Origin: an uncultured Eubacteriales bacterium
GTDB lineage: Bacteria; Bacillota; Clostridia; Oscillospirales; Oscillospiraceae
Assembly: GCA_949296115.1 (NCBI GenBank)
Contig: CASFNR010000008.1
Coordinates: 1-49,281, forward strand
Direction of reading: 5' to 3'
DNA length: 49,281 nt
Shown here in pieces: positions 7,356 through 15,222 of this stretch. The notes below the pieces were generated by a model. That model was not told the origin of the DNA. It was given only the letters and a program-made list of their open reading frames with translations, and ran no database searches. The position numbers and the translations under genes are program-made. Within the stretch, counting starts at the first letter, position 1. The number at the start of each line of letters is the position of its first letter.

Positions 7356-8660
7356 ATGTCTAACATATCATTTCCCAAAGCCCCCCGGGTGCTGCACAAT
7401 CGGAACTATCTCCTGCTGGTCCTGGCCAACATCGTCAACCGTTTCGGCGACTCGGTGGACTCCATTGTATTTACCTGGCTGACCTACTCTCTCACCGGGA
7501 GCGCTTCCTTCAGTGCACTGATTTATGCCGCCAATCGGCTGCCCACCGTGCTGCTTCAGCCCATCACCGGGGTTCTGATGGAACGGCGGAAGAAGCAGCC
7601 TGTTATGGTGGCAACCGACCTGATGCGGGCCGCATTGGTGGGATACATCCTGCTCCGCCTGTACACCGGAGTTCCAACGCCGGCAGAGCTGCTGGCATTC
7701 ACCCTCCTGATCTCCACCGTAGAAGCCTTTCGCCAGCCTGCCGGGGGCAGCATTCTGCCCTATGTGGTGGAACCGGCGGATTATACGCAGGCAGTATCCT
7801 ATCAATCCGGGTGCAGCAGCGCTGCGGAACTGGCCGGGCTGGGCGCCGGCGCCGTGATCATTGGTCTGTTCGGCAACACCGGCGCCATGCTCATCGATGT
7901 CGTTACCTTCCTGCTCTCCGCTGTCTTTCTTAGTTCCATGGGGCTGAAGGAAACCGTAAGCCCCGACAAGGAGTCCTTCTCTCCGAAAAAAATCCTTCAT
8001 GAGTTGGGAGATGGGGTGAACGTCATCCGGGAAAGCCACGCCATGCGGTATCTGGTGCTGCTGGCGCTCCTGCTGAACGCCCTTCTGGTGCCCTTCAACA
8101 GCCTGCAGGCGGCCATGACTCGGGAAATCCTCCACGGCAGCGAAGAGATATTATCTCTGGTAGGCATCACCATAAGCCTGGGTATGATTGCGGGTTCCAT
8201 GGCCTATCCCACCATTGAAAAGATGCTTCCCAAGTCCATGCTGCTTTCCGCATGCAGTTTGCTGATGGGCGCCATGTATCTGGGCACCGTGGCCATCGGC
8301 GCCTGGATCCCTTCCCGAATGGGAATTTTCGCCGCCGAGGGCGTTCTGATGTTCCTGGTCGGCATGGGCGTCGCCACCATCAACACCTTCGCCAATGTCT
8401 CCATTATCCAGAAATGCGACCGGAACTATCTGTCCCGTCTCAGCGGATTGCTGGGCAGCGCCACCGTTGCCGCCATGCCGGTGGTCTCCCTGATGGTTTC
8501 CCTCTTGACAGGATTCGTTTCCGTTGGTATGTTCTTTATCATCAGCGGTGTTCTGGTGGTGCTGCTGTGCGGAATCATGTTCCGGAAGAAATCCATGCCC
8601 AAGGAATTTACCCAGGGCAGCGCCCCCATGCCCCATCAATCCAGGAAGAAAACGGTATGA
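7356..8660 (+). CDS. MFS transporter (drug/siderophore exporter-like)
   Basis: 434 residues with about 12 hydrophobic segments in two six-helix halves, split near residues 205-220 by a charged loop. The N-terminus NYLLLVLANIVNRFGDSVDSIVFTWLTYSLTGSASFSALIYA and the RRKKQPVMVATDLMRA loop are typical of the MFS_3/EntS-like exporters. AAGGA lies 10 nt before the ATG at 7356, which is preferred over an in-frame GTG at 7347. The stop overlaps the start of the ArsR-type regulator (ATGA), so the two are translationally coupled. The promoter carries two palindromic operators, suggesting substrate-induced derepression of a self-limiting exporter. The substrate cannot be told from the sequence. Confidence 0.88.
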   Translation: MSNISFPKAPRVLHNRNYLLLVLANIVNRFGDSVDSIVFTWLTYSLTGSASFSALIYAANRLPTVLLQPITGVLMERRKKQPVMVATDLMRAALVGYILLRLYTGVPTPAELLAFTLLISTVEAFRQPAGGSILPYVVEPADYTQAVSYQSGCSSAAELAGLGAGAVIIGLFGNTGAMLIDVVTFLLSAVFLSSMGLKETVSPDKESFSPKKILHELGDGVNVIRESHAMRYLVLLALLLNALLVPFNSLQAAMTREILHGSEEILSLVGITISLGMIAGSMAYPTIEKMLPKSMLLSACSLLMGAMYLGTVAIGAWIPSRMGIFAAEGVLMFLVGMGVATINTFANVSIIQKCDRNYLSRLSGLLGSATVAAMPVVSLMVSLLTGFVSVGMFFIISGVLVVLLCGIMFRKKSMPKEFTQGSAPMPHQSRKKTV

Positions 8661-9715
8661 AATTTCAGTCCTATATTGCGTATCCCCAGGAGTGCTTTGC
8701 CTTGCTCTGCGGTGTCGCCGACGGCTCCCACGGAATGCCGCAATATCTGAAGCCGGAAACGCTGCCCCAAAGCTGCCAGGATGATCTGGCAGTTCTGTCT
8801 GCCATTGCCCGGCAGGCAGTGGATGGGCTTGCTCAGGAGCGGATCGAATTTTACTTCAAGAAGCTGAACAATCGCTGGGAATGCATCGCTTCCCTGCTGG
8901 GCTGCTTCGACTCCATCCATGCGCTGGATGATCTGTCCAAGGAGGAAGTCCGGTTCGATACCCTCACGTTACTGGATCGCCTGGAGCACGTGACAGAAGC
9001 ATCTGCAGTCACGGTGGAAGAGAAGTTGGCAGATTACACACAAGTGCTTCAGTCTCTGGAACTGGAGGATTCGGTCCGGTGGAATGTGATCTCCGCGCTG
9101 CTCCACCCGGAGGAACACAAAGAGGCCATGTTTACCCTGCTGCGTCATGTTCAGGGGGTTCTGCTGCGGCACGAGGAAAAACTGAATCAGATCTTTTCCC
9201 GCTGCCGGGACGCTTTGATTGTGGAAGATCAGAAAAAGCCGCTGGAAGAATTGATGGCGGAGATGAGCACCTATCAGCTGGATTCCAGCATTATCCCGAA
9301 TGAGATGACCATGCTTCTGTTCGACGGATTCTCCATGCGCGGGCAGGTGACCGATTCGGGGCAGGTCTGGTTTATGGTGGGTGCATTTCTGCCTTATCAT
9401 GCCCCTCTTCCTCTTTCCAAGCACAAGCTGGACAGCAAGCAGATTATCGCCTTCGGGAAGCTGTTCTCCGATGCCAGCAAGCTGGAAATTCTCAAGCTGC
9501 TCTCCCACAAACCCTGCATCAACCGGGAAATTGCCCAGGCGCTGAGACTTTCCGCCGCCACCATCTCCTATCACATGGCGGTTCTGACGGAGATGGAACT
9601 GGTCAATACCTCCATTTCCGCCAACAAGGTGATCTACGAGCTGAACCGGGAGAATCTTTCCAATGTCATGGAGCAGATGACGGACTATTTTCAGAATCTG
9701 GATCAGCAAATCTAA
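8657..9715 (+). CDS. ArsR-type winged-helix regulator with a large N-terminal domain
   Basis: 352 residues. The C-terminal about 90 residues are an ArsR-like winged helix: FGKLFSDASKLEILKLLSHKPCINREIAQALRLSAATISYHMAVLTEMELVNTSI, with the recognition helix at LSAATISYHMAVL. The N-terminal about 250 residues are soluble, largely helical and not recognised; they probably hold the effector site. The ATG overlaps the MFS stop codon as ATGA. No arsenic-type cysteine pair is visible in the DNA-binding helix, so metal sensing is not supported. It likely binds the two GTTAGA-N6-TCTAAC palindromes at the operon promoter and represses the exporter until a ligand is present (inference). A strong terminator follows. 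Confidence 0.85.
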   Translation: MKFQSYIAYPQECFALLCGVADGSHGMPQYLKPETLPQSCQDDLAVLSAIARQAVDGLAQERIEFYFKKLNNRWECIASLLGCFDSIHALDDLSKEEVRFDTLTLLDRLEHVTEASAVTVEEKLADYTQVLQSLELEDSVRWNVISALLHPEEHKEAMFTLLRHVQGVLLRHEEKLNQIFSRCRDALIVEDQKKPLEELMAEMSTYQLDSSIIPNEMTMLLFDGFSMRGQVTDSGQVWFMVGAFLPYHAPLPLSKHKLDSKQIIAFGKLFSDASKLEILKLLSHKPCINREIAQALRLSAATISYHMAVLTEMELVNTSISANKVIYELNRENLSNVMEQMTDYFQNLDQQI

Positions 9716-9724
9716 TGTTGAAAC

Positions 9725-9757
9725 AAAAAGGGTGCGGAATATCCGCACCCTTTTTTT
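9725..9757. terminator. Strong terminator between convergent operons
   Basis: Stem GGGTGCGGA/TCCGCACCC flanked by A5 on the left and T7 on the right. It can serve both the ArsR gene (+) and the surface-modification operon (-). Confidence 0.9.
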
Positions 9758-9762
9758 ATTTA

Positions 9763-10245
9763 TCACAGTACCATGGCCCGATACTGGATGGAACTGACCT
9801 GGTCCCCCTCCAGAGAAATCAGTAATTCGGAGTGAGCCGCCGTCAGCCTCCGGACCGTTTCCCCCTCCGGCCAATCCGCGCCCAGAAGCTGTTCCACTTC
9901 CTCCCGGGTGCTGCCGATGTGGATGCCTTCCTCGGTTTGCACCGTTTCGTCTGTAAACCAAAGGCTGTAGAAATAGTCCACCCCATCCGCCGGATAGGTT
10001 GTCAGGCAGAAGCTGCCATAATCGTAGGTTTTGTCCATGCCGTCAAAGGCGCAGCTGGGCTCCTCGGTATATCCCTGGGGCGTTCCCAATTCCCCAATCA
10101 CCGCCGCAGCCTCTGCGTTCATCTGAATATAAGTATCCTGATAGAAAAATCCAAATTCTTTCTGCTCCTGTGCGTCCGGAGCGCCGCAGCCCACCAGGCA
10201 CAGGGACAAAATCAGGGTTAGCATCACTTTCATTGCAGCTTTCAT
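9763..10245 (-). CDS. Small lipoprotein at the end of the Dlt-like operon
   Basis: 160 residues with a signal peptide (MKAAMKVMLTLILSLCLVG) and lipobox LVGC, so Cys20 should be lipidated and the protein anchored outside the membrane. The mature part has GIHIGSTREEVEQLLG, the hallmark of small BLIP/SmpA-like beta folds, and ends VSSIQYRAMV. AAGGAGG lies 7 nt upstream. Its ATG overlaps the stop of the SGNH gene (ATGA), so it belongs to the operon. Function is unknown; an accessory or chaperone role for the surface-modification machinery is only suggested by position. Confidence 0.85.
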   Translation of the reverse strand: MKAAMKVMLTLILSLCLVGCGAPDAQEQKEFGFFYQDTYIQMNAEAAAVIGELGTPQGYTEEPSCAFDGMDKTYDYGSFCLTTYPADGVDYFYSLWFTDETVQTEEGIHIGSTREEVEQLLGADWPEGETVRRLTAAHSELLISLEGDQVSSIQYRAMVL

Positions 10246-11288
10246 AATCCGGCCTCCTTCTTTTGCTGTTCATATCGTTCTATTTTCTCAGCCCAGCGCA
10301 GCGCCAGAGCCTCCTCGTTCCGGCGGTCCGGCACGCCGCAGTCCCGGGACAGGATTTCCCCGAACCAGGCAGCGGTTTTCTCCGCCCCCAGGACATTCAG
10401 ATGCAGTCCGGCGTCATAAGTATCCCGGCTCCAGTCAATGCCGATTTCCTCCGCTGCTTCCAGCAGGTTGACATAGAGCAAATCATGGGATTGGGCGAAG
10501 GACTGAATCTGCGCCTCCCAGGCATCCCACCAGATTGGCGACAGAGACGGCGCTTTCATCAGCACCAGCCGGCTTCCCTTTTCTTCACACAGCTGAACCA
10601 TTTTTTCCAGGTACATCCAGCTGTTTGGTCCGAAGTTCTCATTCACCGGGGGCGGTTCCAGGTATTCTTCCGTATAAGGTTTGATTCCCGTCTGCATCAG
10701 GTAGCCGTTGTAAGACACCTGGTCCCGGTGAAACCAATAGGTGAAATCCTCCCGGGTCAGCTGATTCCATCGCTCATGGTAGCGCAGAATGGGAAACAGG
10801 TAGGTCAGCTCCGCCTGCCAATTGCATTCCTCCTGGGTCATGGACGCCTGAATGGCCCGCCATTTGGAAAGAGACCAGGCCATGGTGTCCAGTGTCATCC
10901 GGTTATAGGCTTCCCGCCTGGCTCCCGGCCCGGTGTCCGCCGGGGTGTCATACTGCATGGCCAGAACATTGAACACCACAACCTTCGGCGTTTCATAGCG
11001 GAAGGTTTCTTCCAGCAGGTAATAGGACTGCCAGATAGTCTGCTGGGCGCTGCCCCGGATGTAGGAAGAAATCCCGTACTCCTGCCAGAGGGTGACGGGA
11101 GAAAAATTTTCGTAAACCTCGCAATCACCGATAAAAATCACGTCCTGGTATCCGGCCTCGGCGTAGTATTCCCCAGTCAGCGCCCCCTCCGGGGTTCGAG
11201 TCATGTATTTGGGAACCAGCAGCAGCTGAAGCAGCCACAGGATCAGGCCGCAGGTCAGAAAAACCAGGAAGAGTCGAATACGCTTCAT
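10242..11288 (-). CDS. DltD-like SGNH-family membrane protein of the Dlt-like operon
   Basis: 348 residues. One N-terminal membrane helix (LFLVFLTCGLILWLLQLLL) places the rest outside. FIGDCEVYENFSPVTLW matches block I of SGNH hydrolase-like proteins found next to MBOAT acyltransferases, with Cys where the nucleophilic Ser is normally found. The C-terminal DAGLHLNVLGAEKTA supplies the Asp/His block. In Dlt and alginate-type systems the partner of the MBOAT protein completes transfer of the acyl or aminoacyl group to the surface polymer; that role is inferred here. AGGAGG lies close (4 nt) before the ATG at 11288. The gene starts 8 nt after the MBOAT stop. The Cys substitution could mean a thioester intermediate or a non-catalytic role. 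Confidence 0.82.
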   Translation of the reverse strand: MKRIRLFLVFLTCGLILWLLQLLLVPKYMTRTPEGALTGEYYAEAGYQDVIFIGDCEVYENFSPVTLWQEYGISSYIRGSAQQTIWQSYYLLEETFRYETPKVVVFNVLAMQYDTPADTGPGARREAYNRMTLDTMAWSLSKWRAIQASMTQEECNWQAELTYLFPILRYHERWNQLTREDFTYWFHRDQVSYNGYLMQTGIKPYTEEYLEPPPVNENFGPNSWMYLEKMVQLCEEKGSRLVLMKAPSLSPIWWDAWEAQIQSFAQSHDLLYVNLLEAAEEIGIDWSRDTYDAGLHLNVLGAEKTAAWFGEILSRDCGVPDRRNEEALALRWAEKIERYEQQKKEAGL

Positions 11289-11296
11289 GCCGCCTC

Positions 11297-12745
11297 CTAA
11301 AATTGGTTGTAGATGAAATTTCCCTGATCGTAGCCCACACCATACACGCCCATCAGCAGTACGCACAGAAACAGAGCAAAGGTCAGGCTGTATCGAAGAA
11401 TCGGGCGGTCCCACATCAGCTCCCGCAGACTGCCCGCTTTGGTCTGGACGATGCTGACGCAGGTCATCAGCCCGATTCCCGCCAGGAGAATTCCTACATC
11501 CGTCCCGGAAAGCCCCAGTGCCTTCCATACAGCCGTACTGAGATCCGGGATGGTTCCGAGTCGGCGGAAATAGGTCCCCACATTGGGAAACAGGTCCACC
11601 GCCCGGATCAGATTCATCAGACAGAATGTCCGGGCTGCCTCCCATGCCCCATACCAGGGCTGCTTTGTCCAGGAAAACCGGCGGTGAAACCGCTGATACA
11701 GCGGCGTAAGCTCCTGGGAAATGGTGATAACCCCCCAGTTCATCATCCCCCACACCAGAAAGTTGGGGGTTATCCCATGCCAGATGCCGGTACACAGCCA
11801 GGTCACGGCAGATGCAAGATAGACAGGAATCCGTTTTCCGAGAGGCCCCAGTTTTTTTCTCGCCTGCTGATTCAGCGCCCGCAGAGGTGCGCTGACGGAT
11901 ACGGGATAGAACACATAATCCCGCATCCACTGACCCAGGGTGACATGCCAGCGCCGCCAGTATTCCGCCACATTTTTCGAGCCGAAGGGATGCAGGAAAT
12001 TCTCCGGCAGCCGGATACCGAACGCCTGGGACAGTCCAATGGCGATGTCCATTCCTCCGGTAAAATCAGCGTAGATTTGAACGCCATAAAGCAGACTCAG
12101 AAGCCAGATGCCGGCATCGGCATTTCCGCGCAGAGCCGATACCGCCGGCGCAATCCGGTCAGCAATTACCAATTTCTTAAAATAGCCCCACAGCAGCCGC
12201 TGCAAGCCCATGGAGACCTGCTTCGGGTCATAGGAATGCGCCGCAAACAGCTGCGGCGCCAGCTGGCTGTACCGGCTGATGGGGCCTTGAACCAGCTGAG
12301 GAAAATAAGACAGGAACAGGAACAGCTTCAGTGGATTGGACGTTCCCGTCTCCCTGCCCCGGTGGATATCCAGCAGGTAGCCGACGGCCTGAAAGGTATA
12401 GTAAGAAATACCCAAAGGGAGCAGAATGTTGCGGAAAGAAAAACGAACCTTGCAAACACACAGCACGCTCAGCATGGTTCCAAGGCAGAGCAGCAGAACC
12501 ACTTTGTTTTTCCTCCGGGCCGTTGTCCGGTCAAAACGGGTCTGATTCCGGCGCAGCCATCTTCCGCCGCTCCATGCACACAGTGCGGCGCCGCCGAGAT
12601 AGGCCAGTGTGTTTCCGCTTTCTGCCGTAACAAAGGCAATGCTCGCCGTCAGGAGGATGGGCCACTGCCATTTTCCCGAAATGCGGTAATACACCACCAG
12701 CAGGATTCCAACAGACAGCACAAAGGAGTAGGAAACGAATCCCAT
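11297..12745 (-). CDS. MBOAT family O-acyltransferase (DltB/AlgI-like)
   Basis: 482 residues, polytopic. The family core is clear: GISYYTFQAVGYLLDIHRG, FFPQLVQGPISRY-type segment, YADFTGGMDIAIGLSQAFGI, NVAEYWRRWHVTLGQWMRDYVFYP and the catalytic-His block LCTGIWHGITPNFLVWG. MBOAT proteins move an activated acyl or aminoacyl group from a carrier protein in the cytoplasm to an acceptor across the membrane. The carrier-protein gene lies immediately upstream (1 nt between stop and start) and an SGNH partner gene immediately downstream, the same functional set as dltABCD in the order A-C-B-D. The acceptor (teichoic acid, another glycopolymer or a lipid) cannot be told from sequence. Confidence 0.92.
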   Translation of the reverse strand: MGFVSYSFVLSVGILLVVYYRISGKWQWPILLTASIAFVTAESGNTLAYLGGAALCAWSGGRWLRRNQTRFDRTTARRKNKVVLLLCLGTMLSVLCVCKVRFSFRNILLPLGISYYTFQAVGYLLDIHRGRETGTSNPLKLFLFLSYFPQLVQGPISRYSQLAPQLFAAHSYDPKQVSMGLQRLLWGYFKKLVIADRIAPAVSALRGNADAGIWLLSLLYGVQIYADFTGGMDIAIGLSQAFGIRLPENFLHPFGSKNVAEYWRRWHVTLGQWMRDYVFYPVSVSAPLRALNQQARKKLGPLGKRIPVYLASAVTWLCTGIWHGITPNFLVWGMMNWGVITISQELTPLYQRFHRRFSWTKQPWYGAWEAARTFCLMNLIRAVDLFPNVGTYFRRLGTIPDLSTAVWKALGLSGTDVGILLAGIGLMTCVSIVQTKAGSLRELMWDRPILRYSLTFALFLCVLLMGVYGVGYDQGNFIYNQF

Positions 12746-12746
12746 A

Positions 12747-12974
12747 TCAATTTGACGGCAGGCGGCGGATCAGCGCTTCCAGCCCTTGGGCAGAGTTGAA
12801 GTTCTCCGCTGTCAGTTCCTCGGGGGGAACGGCCACGCCGAAAACACGGTCGATTTCCGCCACCAGGGTCACCACATCAAAGGAATCCAGGATCCCCTTG
12901 TCAATCAGTCCGGTTTCCGTCTCTACGTCGATGTCCAAATTCAGGCTGCGCAGAATCTCCAGCAACTTATCCAT
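12747..12974 (-). CDS. Acyl/aminoacyl carrier protein (DltC-like)
   Basis: 75 residues, acidic, four-helix carrier-protein pattern. Ser31 in KGILDSFDVVTLV is the phosphopantetheine attachment site; DSF rather than DSL/DSM is common in stand-alone DltC-like carriers. The start is the ATG at 12974 with AGGAG 8 nt upstream; a GTG at 12983 lies inside that ribosome binding site. The start overlaps the end of the ligase gene by 8 bp. It would receive the adenylated amino acid from the ligase as a thioester and present it to the MBOAT protein. Confidence 0.9.
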   Translation of the reverse strand: MDKLLEILRSLNLDIDVETETGLIDKGILDSFDVVTLVAEIDRVFGVAVPPEELTAENFNSAQGLEALIRRLPSN

Positions 12975-14478
12975 GCTGCTCACTCCTTTGCTTCAATTCT
13001 TTTCGATCAATTTTTCCATTATCTGTCAACGGCATGGCATCCAGCCGACACAATCTCTGGGGCAGCAGATACCGGGGAAGCCGCTCCCGCAGGCGGCTCA
13101 TCAGCGCTCCGCTTGTCAGATCCCCGGTATAATACAGGAAAATCCACTGTCGGTTGGATTCGTAGATGCAGCAGGCAGCCTGAATCTCCTCCTGGGCCGT
13201 TGCGGCAGTCTCAATTTCCCCCAGTTCAATCCGGTGCCCCATATGCTTGATTTGGTTATCCTTCCTGCAGACGAACTCCAATTCTCCCCGGGTATTGTAT
13301 CGGCCCACATCTCCGGTGCGATAAATCAGCTCCGGATAATGGGGATTCAGCGGATTTTGAACGAAAGCCCTCTGTGTGGACTCCCAATCCCCATAGTATC
13401 CCATGGTCAGACGGGTGCCGCGGATGCAGATCTCCCCCGGAGCACCAGGTTCCGGAATCCGATTGTTTTCGTCCAGTAAAAAGACGTCTGTATTGGGAAG
13501 CGGACGGCCAATGGGCAAGGTCTGCTCCAACGCAAATTCCCGGTCCACTTCATACCAGCAGCAGATGCCCGTGGTCTCCGTGGGACCGTATAAATTAAAA
13601 AACCGGGCCTTCGGCGCTGCCGCCTGCCACCGTCTCAGCTGACGGATGGGAAAAACTTCACTGGCAAAGGCAACGGTGCGCAGATATTCCGGCTGCACCT
13701 TCTCCAATGTCCCCAGTGCGGAAACCAGGGAAAGGGCGGAAGCAACCCAGCAGATGGTGTTGATTTTTTGAGAATTTAAGAATTCCATCAACTTGACGGG
13801 CTGCAAAAACAGCGGCTTTGGAATCAGGTATGTACAGGCGCCGTACTTTAAAGCTGCGATAATCTCCTTCAGGCAGGCGTCCACATACAGAGGTGTCTGA
13901 TTCCCAAAAACCGTGTCCCGGTGGAATTCCAGCACCTGGCACAGCCCTTCCATATAGTCAATCACAGCCCGGTGGCAGCCTGCCACTGCTTTGGGCGTCC
14001 CTGTGGAGCCGGAGGTAAAGACCAGGTAAATCAAATCCGTGTCAATCTGCCTGGTACGCACCCCATTTAACCCGGGCCAGTCTATCTGCTCGTTCATCAG
14101 ATTTCCGCAGTCCAGCAGCTGCCCGGTCTGACTCAGGGATTGCGCCAGGGGCAGAAGGTCTGTGCTGCAAACACAGGCAGCGGGGGCGAGTTTTTCCAGT
14201 AGCAGCTGCATCCGCTTCCGGGGGCTCTGAGGGTCAATCGGGACGTAAAAGCAGCCGCTTGCTACGATTCCCAGGAAAACCGCAATGGTTTCCGCCCGTC
14301 TCTCCATCAATACCGCCACCGGCTGGCGGGAAAGTCCGGCTCGAAGGAGGCCGGACCCCACCGCCATGGCCCTATCGAACAGCTGCCGGAATGTCAGGCA
14401 GTCGTTTTCTGAAACGAATGCGGTTTTGTCTGGTACCTGCCGGACCGTGTGTTCCAGATACTCCAGAATATTTTTCAT
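12967..14478 (-). CDS. Amino acid adenylating ligase (DltA-like)
   Basis: 503 residues, a stand-alone NRPS-type adenylation domain. Motifs in order: LVFTSGSTGTPKAV (ATP loop), YVDACLKEI (with the Asp that binds the substrate amino group), FNLYGPTETTG, YRTGDVG and C-terminal NGKIDRKEL with the catalytic Lys. It activates an amino acid with ATP and loads it on the carrier protein encoded next. The length and single-domain build match D-alanine--carrier ligases, but the racemase gene directly upstream raises the possibility of a different D-amino acid. The start has GGAGG 7-8 nt upstream and lies 107 bp inside the 3' end of the racemase frame, an unusually long overlap. Confidence 0.9.
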   Translation of the reverse strand: MKNILEYLEHTVRQVPDKTAFVSENDCLTFRQLFDRAMAVGSGLLRAGLSRQPVAVLMERRAETIAVFLGIVASGCFYVPIDPQSPRKRMQLLLEKLAPAACVCSTDLLPLAQSLSQTGQLLDCGNLMNEQIDWPGLNGVRTRQIDTDLIYLVFTSGSTGTPKAVAGCHRAVIDYMEGLCQVLEFHRDTVFGNQTPLYVDACLKEIIAALKYGACTYLIPKPLFLQPVKLMEFLNSQKINTICWVASALSLVSALGTLEKVQPEYLRTVAFASEVFPIRQLRRWQAAAPKARFFNLYGPTETTGICCWYEVDREFALEQTLPIGRPLPNTDVFLLDENNRIPEPGAPGEICIRGTRLTMGYYGDWESTQRAFVQNPLNPHYPELIYRTGDVGRYNTRGELEFVCRKDNQIKHMGHRIELGEIETAATAQEEIQAACCIYESNRQWIFLYYTGDLTSGALMSRLRERLPRYLLPQRLCRLDAMPLTDNGKIDRKELKQRSEQHG

Positions 14479-15211
14479 TGTGCCCCTCCTCCTTGTCCCA
14501 GATTTCCCACTCCGGTCTGACCTTTTTCCCGCAGCGGAGAATGCACTCCCGGGCCAGCACCTCCATCACATCCACAAAGCCCGGTCCGATGTTCCGGTCC
14601 CGGCGCAGTAGCGACAGTTCGGTGCAGCCCAGTATGGAAACCTCTGCTCCCTGATCCAGCAATTCCTGATGGACCCGGCGAAAACGTTCCATTTCCGGGG
14701 GCTTTCCCGCCTTGATATTTTCATAGATCAGATGCATCACATCCGCCTGTCCGGATTGGGAGGGTACAATCGGGGTAATCCCCGCACGCTCCAGCTCCCG
14801 GGCCAGCAGACGGGAGCGAATCGTTCCGTCCGTGGCCAGGATTCCGGCGGTTTTACAGCCCCGTTCCCGGAGCAGCCGGGCGGTCTGTTCCACCCCATTC
14901 AGCACCGGAACCGGCACCGCCGCCTGAAGCTCCCCGTGGAAATAATGGGCTGTCACACAGGGAATGGCTATGCAGGTCACCTTCTGCCTGGCAAGCGCCT
15001 GGGACGCACTGAGCAGGCCGGGCAGCGGGCTTCTCAGATTGCTGCCCAGAATATAGCCTGTCCGGTCCGGGATGGATGGGAAATTATAGACGATCATATC
15101 CACGTTGTCCTGCTCCCGCTTCGTTTGGGTCATGTGGGCAGTTAGTTCCAGAAATCGGGCGGTGGCCAGAGGCCCCAGCCCGCCGATAACCCCCAGGATT
15201 CTCTTTTCCAT
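14372..15211 (-). CDS. Aspartate/glutamate racemase family protein
   Basis: 279 residues. The N-terminus RILGVIGGLGPLATARFLELT and the two catalytic cysteines, Cys85 (IPCVTAHYF) and Cys196 (ILGCTELSLL), identify the cofactor-independent Asp/Glu racemase family, which interconverts L and D amino acids. The usual Asn after the first Cys (CNTAH) is Val here. The last about 36 residues are read in a different frame from the start of the ligase gene and look unlike the family, so the natural end may have been lost by an indel; a TGA in the third frame would give a classic ATGA overlap with the ligase start. It is the second gene of the operon, 11 nt after the transglutaminase stop. It probably supplies the D-amino acid used by the ligase (inference). 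Confidence 0.85.
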   Translation of the reverse strand: MEKRILGVIGGLGPLATARFLELTAHMTQTKREQDNVDMIVYNFPSIPDRTGYILGSNLRSPLPGLLSASQALARQKVTCIAIPCVTAHYFHGELQAAVPVPVLNGVEQTARLLRERGCKTAGILATDGTIRSRLLARELERAGITPIVPSQSGQADVMHLIYENIKAGKPPEMERFRRVHQELLDQGAEVSILGCTELSLLRRDRNIGPGFVDVMEVLARECILRCGKKVRPEWEIWDKEEGHNEKYSGVSGTHGPAGTRQNRIRFRKRLPDIPAAVR

Positions 15212-15222
15212 GACACATCCTC

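Noticed and set aside
8252-8656. N-terminal extension of the ArsR-type regulator inside the MFS gene
   Set aside because: The added residues are out-of-frame MFS coding sequence; the ATGA overlap gives the natural start.
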